Shown: positions 1 to 9,405, counted from the stretch's first letter. The stretch: 64,000 nt of DNA from Hahellaceae bacterium (GCA_024234575.1 JACKOB010000007.1:128466-192465), one strand, 5' to 3'. Numbers and translations are program-made. Notes: generated by a model not told the origin, from the letters alone.

Positions 1-1
1 T

Positions 2-211
2 AAATTTGATGGGGGTAATTTGATCACATTTGACACACAAGAGATGCCAACCAGAATGGTGATTAATCAAGACGTTACCAAAAATATTGCCAATGGCAGT
101 AAGCTTTTCGTGTACCTGAAAAGCGAAGAGCTGGGTGATACGATTTTAACTAAGGAGATATCGCTGAAAAACACATCGGCAGCAGTAGCTTCGTTAAAGT
201 CTTGCAAGTAA
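2..211 (+). CDS. C-terminal end of an uncharacterised protein, cut by the window edge
   Basis: The reading frame is open from the first bases of the window to the TAA at 209-211, so a TTG at position 20 is more likely an internal leucine than a start. About 69 C-terminal residues are visible, beginning KFDGG and ending in SLKSCK. The pattern of a KFDGG strand, a short loop and a closing 'LKNTSAAVASLKSC' helix resembles the end of small periplasmic beta-sandwich proteins, but I do not recognise the family. The next gene begins 8 bases later, so the two may be co-transcribed. Confidence 0.5.
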   Translation, partial: KFDGGNLITFDTQEMPTRMVINQDVTKNIANGSKLFVYLKSEELGDTILTKEISLKNTSAAVASLKSCK

Positions 212-218
212 TAAATAA

Positions 219-2822
219 ATGGTTTTGATGCACCGCTTACGCTGGGTCAAATTAAGGCTGTTGCTCATACCGGTTTTACTGGTGTGGGCATTGTCATGTG
301 TAGCCACAGAGCAGGTCCTGCTAGACCATGACAAGGTAGGTGAACGCATTGGTTTACACATTAAATACCTTGAAGACCCAGACGGTATGGTTACCATTGA
401 TACCATTCTGGATCAGCCGGGGCAGTTTATATGGCACCCTTCAACACAGGAGGTGCCAAACTTTGGTTATACCCAGTCGGCGTACTGGTTTAAATTTACC
501 CTCAAAAATAAAACTTCAGACCTCCTTCGTCGCGATATCAGTGTTGATTATCCATTGCTGGATGAAATTGATTTTTACGCATTAATTGACAACCAGATTT
601 CTGATCATAATGTTACCGGTGATATTTATCCGTTTCATAATCGCAAAGTAAAACATCGTAATTTTTTATTTCCTGTCAGCATTCCGGCTAATGCAGAGCT
701 CAATATCATGCTGCGAGTTAAAACTTCAGGGTCTATGCAGCTTCCGATTGGGGTTTGGGAAGAAAAGAATTACCTTTTTGAAGATCAGAAAGAAATCTTG
801 CGCAAAAGTCTGTTTTATGGGGCTTTAGCCGTAATGATTCTGTACAACCTGTTTCTTTTTGCGTCACTGCGTGAAGCCTCCTATATTTTTTACGTGCTGT
901 TTGTTACGGCATTTTTAACCACCCAGGCGGCAATGCACGGGGTGTTGTTTCAATATGTCTGGCCCGACTTCCCACGCTTACAAGAACTGGCAATCCTCGT
1001 CGGTGTGCCCGCAAACGTATTGTTTACTTCGCTGTTCGCGAATAGTTTCCTGTCGCTTAAAACCTATGCCAACAACATGTATAAATTTTTTAGTGGGACA
1101 GCCGCACTCGGTCTGGTCGCTATCATTGGCGCGTTCTTTTTACCCTACGGCACTTCTACTCGAATCTCTGTCGCATTAGTGATACCTGTGTGTATTGCCT
1201 GCCTCGCCATTGGGCCTTATCTTTGGTCAAAAGGTCACCGGATATCCAGATTCTACACATTAGCCTGGGCGTTTATGGTAAGTGGTTCGTCACTTTTGGC
1301 TTTGAATAAGTTCGGTTTGGTGCCATCCAATTTTGTTACCGAAAACGGCCTGCAGCTCGGTGCCACCCTCGAAGCAATCTTTTTATCGTTCGCACTGGCC
1401 GACCGCCTTAATGAAGAACGATCTCAGCGCACGGTTGCACAACAGTCCCTGTTGGATGAGATGGAACAACGCCGTATCATCGAGTCCAAACGTATTTATG
1501 AGGCAACCCACAATCACCTCACTAAGTTTCCGAATAAAGCGTTTATGGAAAGCAGACTAAAAGAAGTGTTCGCCAATGCTTTCAAGGCGCAATCGTTTGA
1601 TTTGGTATTTATGCATCTGACCCGTTTTCATGAGATTAACAAAACATTGGGTCACCATTCTGCTGATCAGCTGCTGGTATTACTCACTGAAAAATTGAAT
1701 CAACGTATTGGGGATATTAACGGCATTATACCTATAGAAGAAAATGATAAACGCACTGACTATATCGCCGTTATAGGCGGTGTTGCCATCGTTTATCTGG
1801 TCGAGTCATTTGGACGGCACCAGGATGTTCATATCAAAAGTATTATTAAAGAATTTGAAACGATTGACTTTAATTCGTTAAGCTTGGAATTGAATATTAA
1901 AGCGGGGGTTGCTACCTACCCGAACCAGGGAGCCGACCCCAAAGTCTTAATTCGTCATGCACAAATTGCTGTTGATGTTGCTGAACAAAAAAGAGACACC
2001 GTTGTCTGGTTCGATGAAAACACCAACCCCTACAGTGAAAAGCGTTTAACGCTGGTTGGTGATTTGCGGCGAGCCTTAAAACAAGACAAGCTGATGTTGT
2101 ACTTCCAGCCTCAGGTTTGCTTCAAACAGCAACGTGTAACGGGGCTTGAAGCCTTGCTTAGGTGGACGCATGAAGAACATGGATTTATACCACCAGACGA
2201 ATTTATCCCCCTGGCGGAGCAAACGGGTCTCATCAACGAAATAACCTCATGGGTCGTTGAAAAAGCAGCAGAGAAACTCGCTAAGTTGAATCGTGATGGC
2301 TACAACCTGAGTGTTTCCGTAAATATTTCAGCTCTCAATCTTCGAGAAAAAGAGTTCCCTGAAAGAGTGCAAAGAATAATCCAAACTTACGGAATCATCC
2401 CTGATCGTATGGTGCTTGAAGTTACTGAAACCGCAACGATGGACGATCCGGAACAAGCCCTGCTCGCCCTGAAAAGACTTAAACTCACTGGCGTTCGTTT
2501 ATCCATTGATGACTTTGGCACAGGCTACTCATCCTTAAATTACATTAAAAGACTGCCAGTTAATGAGATTAAGATAGACCGCTCTTTTGTTATGGAAATG
2601 GATGAAGACGCTGACGACATTGTCATTGTTAAAACAACTATAAATATGTGTCATGACCTTGGCTACACTGTCGTTGCAGAAGGTGTTGAAAGAGAAAGCG
2701 TGTTGCAACAACTGAGTGAAATGGGGTGTGATGTTGCCCAGGGGTATTATCTATCTCGACCTCTACCCTTTGAGGAGCTGCAGGATTGGCTAGCTCACCA
2801 GGAAAAGATAATCAAATCATAA
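219..2822 (+). CDS. 7TM-DISM sensor with degenerate GGDEF and intact EAL domain (c-di-GMP phosphodiesterase)
   Basis: An 867-residue inner-membrane signalling protein. An N-terminal signal/membrane segment (about 10-28) leads to a periplasmic sensor region of the 7TMR-DISMED2 type (about 35-165) and then seven membrane helices (about 175-395). A GGDEF-like domain (about 430-600) has lost its signature: VIGGVAIVYL stands where GGDEF should be, so no cyclase activity is expected. The EAL domain (about 620-865) keeps EALLRW near 643, the VNIS asparagine, EVTET, IDDFGTGYSS, IKIDRSF and VVAEGVE, so it should hydrolyse c-di-GMP. A second ATG lies three codons in (228). The sensed signal is unknown. 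Confidence 0.88.
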   Translation: MVLMHRLRWVKLRLLLIPVLLVWALSCVATEQVLLDHDKVGERIGLHIKYLEDPDGMVTIDTILDQPGQFIWHPSTQEVPNFGYTQSAYWFKFTLKNKTSDLLRRDISVDYPLLDEIDFYALIDNQISDHNVTGDIYPFHNRKVKHRNFLFPVSIPANAELNIMLRVKTSGSMQLPIGVWEEKNYLFEDQKEILRKSLFYGALAVMILYNLFLFASLREASYIFYVLFVTAFLTTQAAMHGVLFQYVWPDFPRLQELAILVGVPANVLFTSLFANSFLSLKTYANNMYKFFSGTAALGLVAIIGAFFLPYGTSTRISVALVIPVCIACLAIGPYLWSKGHRISRFYTLAWAFMVSGSSLLALNKFGLVPSNFVTENGLQLGATLEAIFLSFALADRLNEERSQRTVAQQSLLDEMEQRRIIESKRIYEATHNHLTKFPNKAFMESRLKEVFANAFKAQSFDLVFMHLTRFHEINKTLGHHSADQLLVLLTEKLNQRIGDINGIIPIEENDKRTDYIAVIGGVAIVYLVESFGRHQDVHIKSIIKEFETIDFNSLSLELNIKAGVATYPNQGADPKVLIRHAQIAVDVAEQKRDTVVWFDENTNPYSEKRLTLVGDLRRALKQDKLMLYFQPQVCFKQQRVTGLEALLRWTHEEHGFIPPDEFIPLAEQTGLINEITSWVVEKAAEKLAKLNRDGYNLSVSVNISALNLREKEFPERVQRIIQTYGIIPDRMVLEVTETATMDDPEQALLALKRLKLTGVRLSIDDFGTGYSSLNYIKRLPVNEIKIDRSFVMEMDEDADDIVIVKTTINMCHDLGYTVVAEGVERESVLQQLSEMGCDVAQGYYLSRPLPFEELQDWLAHQEKIIKS

Positions 2823-2990
2823 GTCGCCGAAACGACGTTCTACTCTAAAATATTCGACACTATTCATATATTAATATGTTCTTATATAACGCTCGAATAT
2901 AGTTTATTCATCTATTGCTAACCGTTATATTAGCGCCTGTTTATTCGGTTAGCTGTATCGTATTTATTCGCTCTCGAAGGATTTCTATAA

Positions 2991-4775
2991 ATGGATGGAT
3001 GGCAAGGTCTGTTCTCGTTAGTGTTAACCGCAGCGGTGCTGTTATTGTTGTTTTTTACTCGTCTGGCGCCTCACCTTGTTATGATGTCAGCATTAACGTT
3101 GCTAAGCGTGACAGGTATTTTAACCAGTGCCGAAGCGCTATCAGGCTTTAGTAACGCAGGACTGATTACCGTTGCCGCAATGTTTGTTGTAGCCGCGGGT
3201 ATTCATGGCTCTGGTGGTGTTGATCTGATCATCAAACATTTGCTGGGTCGACCGGCTACAATAAGAAAAGCTCAAATTCGTGCCACTGCCCCAGTGGTTG
3301 CGCTAAGCGCGTTTCTAAACAACACCCCGGTAGTGGCAACGATGATTCCCGCTATTAATGCCTGGGCTAAACAAATAGACATTCCAGTTTCAAAGCTGCT
3401 GATACCATTAAGTTATGCTGCCATTCTTGGAGGCACATTAACCATGATTGGTACTAGCACAAACCTGATTGTTAATGGTCAGTACCAGGCGATGACGGGG
3501 AGCGAAGGTTTTTCTCTTTTCTCCATCACGAAAATTGCCCTGCCGGTCGTAATTACTGGCTGTTTGTTCATGTGGTGGTGGTTTCCAAAAGCATTACCGG
3601 CCTACGGCAGTGAAAAAAGATTTGGCAACTTAAGGGAGTTTACGCTTGAAGTTGCTGTTGCCCATGATGGTGCTTTGGTTGGAAAGACAGTAGAACAAGC
3701 CGGGCTGCGGCACCTTAAGAGAATATATCTGGTTGAGATAGAGCGAGATGGCAGCATTGTGACAGCGGTTCCATCAGAAGAAAAGTTATTGGGTGGTGAT
3801 CGGTTAGTGTTCGCTGGAGATACAGAAGCCATTTCAGACTTGTTAAGAATAAACGGAATTGTGCCATCAACAGAAGAAGAGCGCCCTCTTATCGCAGAAA
3901 ATCGCGCTGAAAGGCGGCTAGTGGAAGCGGTAATTTCACCCCACTCTGACTGCATTGGACAAACTATTCGCGACTCCGAATTTCGTAATCGTTATGGCGC
4001 GGTTGTATTAGCTGTTGCCAGAGATGGTGACCGCGTACCAGGTAATCTAGGCAGCATTCGTCTCATGGCGGGCGATACTTTGTTGCTAGAAGCTCGTCCC
4101 GCCTTCGTGACCCGGCAACGTTACAACAAAGATTTCCTGCTAATAAATGATTTAGAAACTGAATCCCCCAGACATGAAAGAGCCTATCTATCCTGGGCGA
4201 TATTAGGGGTTGTTGTCGGTCTGGCAACTTTCGATGTGTTATCCATGTTAAATGCGGCACTCATTGGTGCGGCGGCGATGGTGCTAACAGGGTGCTGCTC
4301 TATCAATCAGGCACATAAAAGCCTGGATATCACTGTGATACTAACCATTGCAGCGTCTTTTGCGCTTGGTATGGCGCTCGCTAAAACCGGTGTTGCGGAA
4401 TTTATTGCGGTACATGTAGTCGAGCTGAGTGGTGGTGATGCATTGCTTATTCTTATTCTCACTTACCTGTGTGTATCAGTGCTAACAGAATTAATTACTA
4501 ATAATGCTGCGGCCATTATAATGTTACCTATTGTGCTGCAAATCACTGGTGCAGCAGGCCTTAACGCCGAGCCTTACATCATGGCGCTGATGATAGGTGC
4601 CTCGGCAAGTTTTGCCACCCCGCTGGGTTATCAGACGAACCTCATGGTTTATGGTCCGGGTGGGTATAAGTTTTCTGATTTTGTGAAGGTCGGCGTACCG
4701 ATGAATATAATTGTTGCGGGGGCAACCGTATTTGTTATTTGGTTGCTCTATCCGTTGCAGGTTACGACTTCATAA
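2991..4775 (+). CDS. SLC13/DASS-type permease with two RCK_C (TrkA-C) domains
   Basis: A 594-residue inner-membrane transporter. Hydrophobic helices at the N-terminus (about 5-200) and C-terminus (about 400-590) flank a soluble middle with two TrkA-C/RCK_C-like domains (about 210-290 and 305-385). That is the usual plan of the SLC13 family permease/TrkA-C proteins. The paired motifs NNTPVVATM (first half) and TNNAAAIIMLP (second half) match the conserved SNT-type substrate motifs of the divalent-anion:Na+ symporter fold. Substrate cannot be read from sequence; sulfate or dicarboxylate are typical. GAAGGA sits 9 bases before the ATG at 2991; a second ATG at 2995 is out of frame. It stands alone between other genes. 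Confidence 0.85.
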   Translation: MDGWQGLFSLVLTAAVLLLLFFTRLAPHLVMMSALTLLSVTGILTSAEALSGFSNAGLITVAAMFVVAAGIHGSGGVDLIIKHLLGRPATIRKAQIRATAPVVALSAFLNNTPVVATMIPAINAWAKQIDIPVSKLLIPLSYAAILGGTLTMIGTSTNLIVNGQYQAMTGSEGFSLFSITKIALPVVITGCLFMWWWFPKALPAYGSEKRFGNLREFTLEVAVAHDGALVGKTVEQAGLRHLKRIYLVEIERDGSIVTAVPSEEKLLGGDRLVFAGDTEAISDLLRINGIVPSTEEERPLIAENRAERRLVEAVISPHSDCIGQTIRDSEFRNRYGAVVLAVARDGDRVPGNLGSIRLMAGDTLLLEARPAFVTRQRYNKDFLLINDLETESPRHERAYLSWAILGVVVGLATFDVLSMLNAALIGAAAMVLTGCCSINQAHKSLDITVILTIAASFALGMALAKTGVAEFIAVHVVELSGGDALLILILTYLCVSVLTELITNNAAAIIMLPIVLQITGAAGLNAEPYIMALMIGASASFATPLGYQTNLMVYGPGGYKFSDFVKVGVPMNIIVAGATVFVIWLLYPLQVTTS

Positions 4776-4837
4776 TGACAGTGATAAAAAATCCAGATAA
4801 CTAAATTCTAAATGTTTAAGAATGTCGCACATATGTG

Positions 4838-4843
4838 TACAAT
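4838..4843 (+). promoter_or_regulatory. Possible extended -10 promoter before the PilZ-like gene
   Basis: TGTGTACAAT ending at 4843 reads as a TG-extended -10 with hexamer TACAAT, about 155 bases before the start at 4999. No good -35 is visible. The motif and the following GCGGCGTTTTTGG closely resemble TGTGTACAAA plus GCGGCCTTTTTGG before the next gene (5505-5537). Confidence 0.3.
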
Positions 4844-4998
4844 CTGCGGCGTTTTTGGCAAATATCATCAGATTGTTGTTCATGTTTAATACTGTTGCTA
4901 AACTCAGTTCTATACACCGCTGATTTTATTGCCTTTATATTGTTTCTCCCATAATTGGCAAACGACAGCTACAATTAAAGCAATGCCGCCTAATCACT

Positions 4999-5421
4999 AT
5001 GACTGAAACGCTTGAAATGCATGATTATGTAACCTCTAAATCACCTATCGAAGACTTGAACACGCGTATTAAAGTGAAGCGTGGTTTTTTTGCTCGCGAT
5101 TGGGTTGACGTCAAGACGTTTGAGTTCGCTGATTCGCACTGCGTGATCAAAACAGATGAAATCTACGAAATAAACTCCCCTATCACTTTGTCGTTTCACT
5201 TAAAATTAGACTTGGATGACATCGTTATCGATGAATTCGTTGGTAAAGTGAAAAAGAAAAAGAAGGACTGTAGCTGCTTTCATTACTACATAGACTTTAA
5301 AGAAGGCAAAGGACAGGACAGCGAAATCAGTTTAAGTAAGATTCGCCAAATCGGTTCAGTCATCAAGAAAAAAAGAAACCTGAAAGCTAAGATCAATAGT
5401 GTGTCTCAACGAAATAGTTAA
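4999..5421 (+). CDS. Small PilZ-like protein, atypical
   Basis: A 140-residue soluble protein with no signal peptide. From about residue 20 to 105 the alternation of strands (RIKVKRG, DWVDVKTFEF, HCVIKTD, ITLSFHLKL, DEFVGKVKKK, HYYIDF) has the rhythm of a PilZ six-stranded barrel. The c-di-GMP binding signature RxxxR with D/N-x-S-x-x-G is not present, so if it is a PilZ fold it is probably non-binding. The C-terminus is lysine-rich. Its place between two c-di-GMP enzymes fits a role in that signalling, but this is only inferred. No clear Shine-Dalgarno precedes the ATG. It may simply be an unknown protein. Confidence 0.5.
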   Translation: MTETLEMHDYVTSKSPIEDLNTRIKVKRGFFARDWVDVKTFEFADSHCVIKTDEIYEINSPITLSFHLKLDLDDIVIDEFVGKVKKKKKDCSCFHYYIDFKEGKGQDSEISLSKIRQIGSVIKKKRNLKAKINSVSQRNS

Positions 5422-5483
5422 ATTAGTGTCCCTGATGTCGTAGTTTATGTATCCACACTACAATTGATCTATATCCAGTCCCA

Positions 5484-5513
5484 TTCATGTAAAAATGTAA
5501 TCATTGTGTACAA
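5484..5513 (+). promoter_or_regulatory. Candidate promoter of the coiled-coil/HHH gene
   Basis: TTCATG (5484-5489) and TACAAA (5508-5513, preceded by TGTG) are spaced 18 bases, giving a plausible TG-extended promoter about 45 bases before the ATG at 5561. Confidence 0.3.
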
Positions 5514-5560
5514 ATGATAAACTAGCGGCCTTTTTGGTAAGCACTGTGGAGAAAATAGCT

Positions 5561-6190
5561 ATGGCGAAAAAAGATAAACTCAGCATTGAAAAAATACTGA
5601 ACCGTGTAAACAAAGAGTACGAAAAAACAGCAAAGCAAATCGATAAAATGGTTAAAGATGCTGCGGATCAAATAGACTCTTTGCAGCACCAAATTCAGGA
5701 TCCGATCAAAAAACTACTCGAAGATGCAGAAAAAGTTCGCGAGCGCGAAGTGAAACGTTTTCATGAAGAGTTTGATCGCAGAGTAAAAGAGTTTACCGAT
5801 CTGCAACAAAGTATTCTCGACAAGATTGGTATTCAAAAAGGTAAAACAGAAGCTAAGGCACAACAGCCTTCGGCAACCAAAAAAGCCACACCAAAGAAAT
5901 CAGCTGCACCAAAAGCTGCTGCCAAAAAGACGCCAGCAAAAAAAGCCGCGACCGCAAAAACCTCAGCAGCACCTAAAGCAGCTGCAACCAAAAAAGCTGT
6001 CAAAGAGCCCAATTTGACAATGCTTTCAGGGGTAGGACCGGCAACAGCCAAACAAATGAATGCGGCAGGAATCACTTCTATCAAGCAAATTGCCGCACCA
6101 ACCGCTGCAGAGAAAAAGATTCTCGAAGGCTTCGCAAAGATTAAAGGTAGTGAAGGCTGGGAAGAGCAGGCTAAAGTTTTACTTTCGTAA
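5561..6190 (+). CDS. Coiled-coil protein with Ala/Lys/Pro-rich linker and helix-hairpin-helix end
   Basis: A 209-residue cytosolic protein. I start it at the ATG at 5561, preceded by GGAGAA, rather than at the TTG 57 bases upstream. Residues about 1-85 form a charged coiled coil (IEKILNRVNKEYEKTAKQ and onward). About 95-150 is a low-complexity stretch of Ala, Lys and Pro like histone H1-type bacterial tails. The last 55 residues hold a helix-hairpin-helix of the LSGVGPATAKQMNAAGI kind, found in DNA-binding or HHH_5/DUF4332 proteins. This suggests a nucleoid- or DNA-associated role; the coiled-coil half also resembles phasin-like proteins. The gene is monocistronic and ends at a strong terminator. 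Confidence 0.75.
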   Translation: MAKKDKLSIEKILNRVNKEYEKTAKQIDKMVKDAADQIDSLQHQIQDPIKKLLEDAEKVREREVKRFHEEFDRRVKEFTDLQQSILDKIGIQKGKTEAKAQQPSATKKATPKKSAAPKAAAKKTPAKKAATAKTSAAPKAAATKKAVKEPNLTMLSGVGPATAKQMNAAGITSIKQIAAPTAAEKKILEGFAKIKGSEGWEEQAKVLLS

Positions 6191-6229
6191 GCAAGAGGCA
6201 AAATATTGCTTACGAGTTTAACCTTAAAG

Positions 6230-6254
6230 AAACCGCCGTTATGGCGGTTTTTTT
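6230..6254 (+). terminator. Rho-independent terminator
   Basis: Eight-base stem AAACCGCC (6230-6237) and GGCGGTTT (6243-6250) with loop GTTAT, followed by T's to 6254, 39 bases after the HHH gene stop. Confidence 0.9.
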
Positions 6255-6514
6255 GCCTGGTAAAATGTTACAGATGTCACACAAATACAAATGTGAAATA
6301 TGCTTTGCAATTTGCATTGGGTAACTGCTTCGCTTAAAAATGTTAATGAAATGAAAAACACTGTTAAACGCTGCTGTTTTGGTTACAGATTGTTGCACAA
6401 ATTACCATTTGTCACGGCAAACAACGCTTAGTTTACAACGATTTCAACATCATTCTTTTATGATGGTAATAATGAAAGATATAGAAACTATTAGCGAAAT
6501 TCTGGTTTTCGGTT

Positions 6515-6542
6515 TTGGTTTAAACTGTTAGTAAAATATAAC
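6515..6542 (+). promoter_or_regulatory. Candidate sigma-70 promoter of the PAS-GGDEF-EAL gene
   Basis: TTGGTT (6515-6520) and TATAAC (6537-6542) are spaced 16 bases, 27 bases before the ATG. The rest of the 6255-6514 spacer shows no gene. Confidence 0.4.
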
Positions 6543-6569
6543 GACTACTAAACTGCGGGATACCCGTTT

Positions 6570-8471
6570 ATGCCTACAAAATCTAGTGATCTGTGCAAAG
6601 TGCTGTACATACCACTCTCGCTAATTATTGGGGCGTTATTTCTGTTGATGTTGCAAACCGAGGGCGCGGAGTTTGCAGCGACGTCCTATATTGCGCTTAC
6701 CCTTTTCGCAACGTTGTCTGTCTTGAGCGTGATGCTGGCCAAATCCAATGCGAAACTGAAGAACACAATATTCAATCACGAAGAGACGCAATCAGCACTC
6801 TCTCAGCTATCGAGTGCGCTCACCTTCAGTGGTGCGAGCGTAATGATTACCAACTCAAAAGGTATCATTGAATACGTTAATCATAAGTTCGTTCAAGAAA
6901 CGGGCTGGCAAGAACGCGATATTATCGGCCAGTCTATTACGGTATTAAAGCCATCTGATCTTCCAGAATCTGAAATTCCTGTAACCACTCTTGGGCAAGA
7001 GTGCCTGCAAGGCGCTTGGGAGGGAGAGGTGTTATGCCAGCGGAAAGATAAAAAGCAATATTGGGCAGCGGTTACTATCTCCCCAATCATCGGAAAACTT
7101 GGCAAACAAAATTATGTTATTTCAGGAATTGATATTTCTGACCTGAAAGCCGTCAATAGACAAATGCAGAAGCTGGCTTTGTTTGACTCATTAACCGGTT
7201 TGGCCAATCGCCGTTTGTTTGTTGATCGGTTAACTCAGTCAATAGAAAATGCCAAGCGTCATAAAGATAAAACTGCCCTGCTATTTCTGGATCTTGATCA
7301 GTTTAAACGTATCAATGACACGTTGGGACACGATGCAGGTGACAGCTTGCTGCTAACAGTGGCTGATCGTTTAAAGTCGAGTGTCCGCTCGCAAGATACG
7401 GTCTCCAGATTAGGTGGTGATGAGTTTACGATTCTGCTTAACGATATTTCAGACACCAAATTTGTCACTAATATTGCCAAACAGATACTGCAAACTTTAA
7501 AAGAGCCAATATTATTGGGCAGGCATGAGGTTATCGTCTCTACCAGCATTGGTATTACGATCGCTCCTGATGACAGCGACGATGCCGATACATTAATGAA
7601 AAACGCTGATCTCGCACTTTATAAAGCCAAAGAGAAAGGGCGAGATGGCTACTGCTTTTTCACAGAAGAGTTAAATATCCGCGCCCTACGGTTACTTACC
7701 ATTGAACAAGAGCTGCGTCATGCGCTGCAGTATGATGAGTTTACCCTGCTCTTCCAGCCCCAGGTTCATATTAAAACCGGCGAAATCAAAAGCGTTGAAG
7801 CGTTGATTCGCTGGTTTCATCCGATTCGTGGCCAGGTCTCACCTGATGAGTTTATTTCAATTGCAGAAGAGACTGGGCAGATTGTAAAAATAGGTGACTG
7901 GGTTTTGCGTAATGCCTGTATTCACATAAAGTTATTACAGCAATTGCTAGGAGTTAACCTACGGGTGGCAGTGAATCTTTCTGCACGTCAATTTAAAGAC
8001 CCAAAGCTTGAACAAACCATCACAGAAACATTAGAGTCATCCGGTCTTTCGCCCGAGTGCCTCGAAATTGAAGTCACTGAAAGCATGCTGATGGATGATA
8101 TTGACTCGGTTATTGAGCAATTAAACCGAATAAAATCGACCGGAGTTACCATTACCATTGATGATTTTGGCTCTGGCTACTCGTCTCTGAGTTATCTTAA
8201 AAAGCTGCCGGTTGATATCCTTAAGGTAGATCGTGAGTTTGTTCGGGATATACCAGATGATTTAAATGATATGGAAATTACGTCTGCAGTTATTGCTGTC
8301 GCCCATAAGCTTAATCTCAAAGTTGTGGCAGAAGGCGTTGAAAATATTGATCAGCGAGACTTCCTTGTAATCAACAAGTGCGATTATGCTCAGGGTTTTT
8401 ATTTTAGCAAACCACTTACATTTGAAGAGCTGTACGACTATTTTGACCGCCAAATTAAATTAAGTGCTTAA
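6570..8471 (+). CDS. Membrane PAS-GGDEF-EAL protein (c-di-GMP turnover)
   Basis: A 633-residue protein with two short N-terminal membrane helices (about 9-27 and 34-50), a PAS domain (about 75-195, with an ISDLK end), a GGDEF domain (about 200-365) with intact RLGGDEFTILL near 281, and an EAL domain (about 380-625) with VEALIRW near 408, VNLSARQF, EVTESMLM, IDDFGSGYSSL, ILKVDREF and VVAEGVEN. Both catalytic signatures are complete, so it could make and degrade c-di-GMP; in such hybrids one activity often dominates and the PAS domain sets which. It is unlike the first EAL protein, whose GGDEF is dead. It is a single gene in its own transcription unit. Confidence 0.9.
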   Translation: MPTKSSDLCKVLYIPLSLIIGALFLLMLQTEGAEFAATSYIALTLFATLSVLSVMLAKSNAKLKNTIFNHEETQSALSQLSSALTFSGASVMITNSKGIIEYVNHKFVQETGWQERDIIGQSITVLKPSDLPESEIPVTTLGQECLQGAWEGEVLCQRKDKKQYWAAVTISPIIGKLGKQNYVISGIDISDLKAVNRQMQKLALFDSLTGLANRRLFVDRLTQSIENAKRHKDKTALLFLDLDQFKRINDTLGHDAGDSLLLTVADRLKSSVRSQDTVSRLGGDEFTILLNDISDTKFVTNIAKQILQTLKEPILLGRHEVIVSTSIGITIAPDDSDDADTLMKNADLALYKAKEKGRDGYCFFTEELNIRALRLLTIEQELRHALQYDEFTLLFQPQVHIKTGEIKSVEALIRWFHPIRGQVSPDEFISIAEETGQIVKIGDWVLRNACIHIKLLQQLLGVNLRVAVNLSARQFKDPKLEQTITETLESSGLSPECLEIEVTESMLMDDIDSVIEQLNRIKSTGVTITIDDFGSGYSSLSYLKKLPVDILKVDREFVRDIPDDLNDMEITSAVIAVAHKLNLKVVAEGVENIDQRDFLVINKCDYAQGFYFSKPLTFEELYDYFDRQIKLSA

Positions 8472-8580
8472 TCGGCTAAACCATTGCTGGTCGCAGGCGC
8501 CACATCAGACAACCCACTGTTAAGTAAGATTAAACGCTCGTTTTGTGATGAGTTTCCGCACATTTGTCCAACTACTGCCT

Positions 8581-8607
8581 GTTACATTCGGTAACATACC
8601 TTATAAT
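8581..8607 (+). promoter_or_regulatory. Promoter -10 with overlapping inverted repeat
   Basis: TATAAT (8602-8607) lies 38 bases before the start at 8646. Just upstream is a perfect inverted repeat GTTAC-ATTCG-GTAAC (8581-8595) at the -35 region, where a repressor could bind. No consensus -35 is present, which suits an activator- or repressor-controlled promoter. Confidence 0.35.
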
Positions 8608-8645
8608 ATATTTACATTATCAGGTTGTAAGGATGGTTAAGGACG

Positions 8646-9296
8646 ATGTTTTACTTGGTTGCTATCGCACAAATAATTTTACTTTCACTTACATCTATAT
8701 TGCTTATTCGATTATACAGACTTTCTCAGTCTGGCAAGCTCAACAAAGACAGCACTGCCGTTGCGATGGGCTTCACTGATATTCTCACAGACGTTTTGCC
8801 CCCTATCGTTGGTGGTAAACGAGAAGGTGTCAGACCGAAAAAAGCTCACAACCAAACCTCAAACATTTCTCTTCCACAAAAAACTATCAATAGCAGTAAT
8901 CGCATTGACGGGTTTGCGAAAGCACAGATCTTTGCGGGGCTGCAAATGCTTGATTTAAAGCAAAAAGGGGTCTGTTTAAAGAAGCATAAAAGTGACTGGC
9001 TGATACATTCAATTGTCGCTTATTTTCATGGGGCGGCAGCGCAAATCGTCCATTACTTCGATTGCAGTGATGAAGATCGCGAAGATATTTTAGCGTTTCT
9101 CATTACGCGAAACTTGAACCTGCCTTTTGACGAAGCTAGCAAACTTACCAGCCAGAAATATCTCTCTCTAGAAGAAGATTTTGACAATATTCTTGCCTCT
9201 GGAAAGGCTGCAGCGAAAATATGGTTGGAAAAGCGTTCTGTACCGGCGAAAAACAGCTTGTTTAGCAGCATCAATGAGTACGGCTTTATCATCTGA
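8646..9296 (+). CDS. Unknown protein with one N-terminal membrane helix
   Basis: 216 residues, not recognised. Residues 1-22 form a membrane helix (FYLVAIAQIILLSLTSILL), then a polar linker to about 75, then a mainly helical soluble part with the segment FAKAQIFAGLQMLDLKQ, a DWLIHSIVAYFHGAA helix and an acidic region (CSDEDREDI). The rest would face the cytoplasm if the helix is a signal anchor. The ATG at 8646 follows AAGGA closely. It is flanked by a c-di-GMP enzyme and, in the opposite direction, a phasin, but nothing links it to either. A strong hairpin follows the stop. Confidence 0.6.
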   Translation: MFYLVAIAQIILLSLTSILLIRLYRLSQSGKLNKDSTAVAMGFTDILTDVLPPIVGGKREGVRPKKAHNQTSNISLPQKTINSSNRIDGFAKAQIFAGLQMLDLKQKGVCLKKHKSDWLIHSIVAYFHGAAAQIVHYFDCSDEDREDILAFLITRNLNLPFDEASKLTSQKYLSLEEDFDNILASGKAAAKIWLEKRSVPAKNSLFSSINEYGFII

Positions 9297-9302
9297 CTCG
9301 CA

Positions 9303-9330
9303 GGGCTAATCACGTTGTACGTGTTAGCCC
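9303..9330. terminator. Hairpin between convergent genes
   Basis: GGGCTAA-T-CACG (9303-9314) pairs with CGTG-TTAGCCC (9320-9330) around loop TTGTA, with one bulged T. There is no T-run on either side, so it may protect mRNA 3' ends rather than terminate by itself. Confidence 0.45.
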
Positions 9331-9405
9331 CTCGCATTTATATGACACAACTGCCCCGTTCAATTAATAATAGTACGGGGAAGGTATCGCTTGAAGAGAG
9401 TATCT

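Noticed and set aside
219..2822. Diguanylate cyclase activity of the first GGDEF/EAL protein
   Set aside because: The GGDEF signature is replaced by GGVAI, so cyclase activity is not expected.
8564..8779. 71-residue frame overlapping the start of the unknown membrane protein
   Set aside because: Starts upstream of the promoter -10 and overlaps the better gene.
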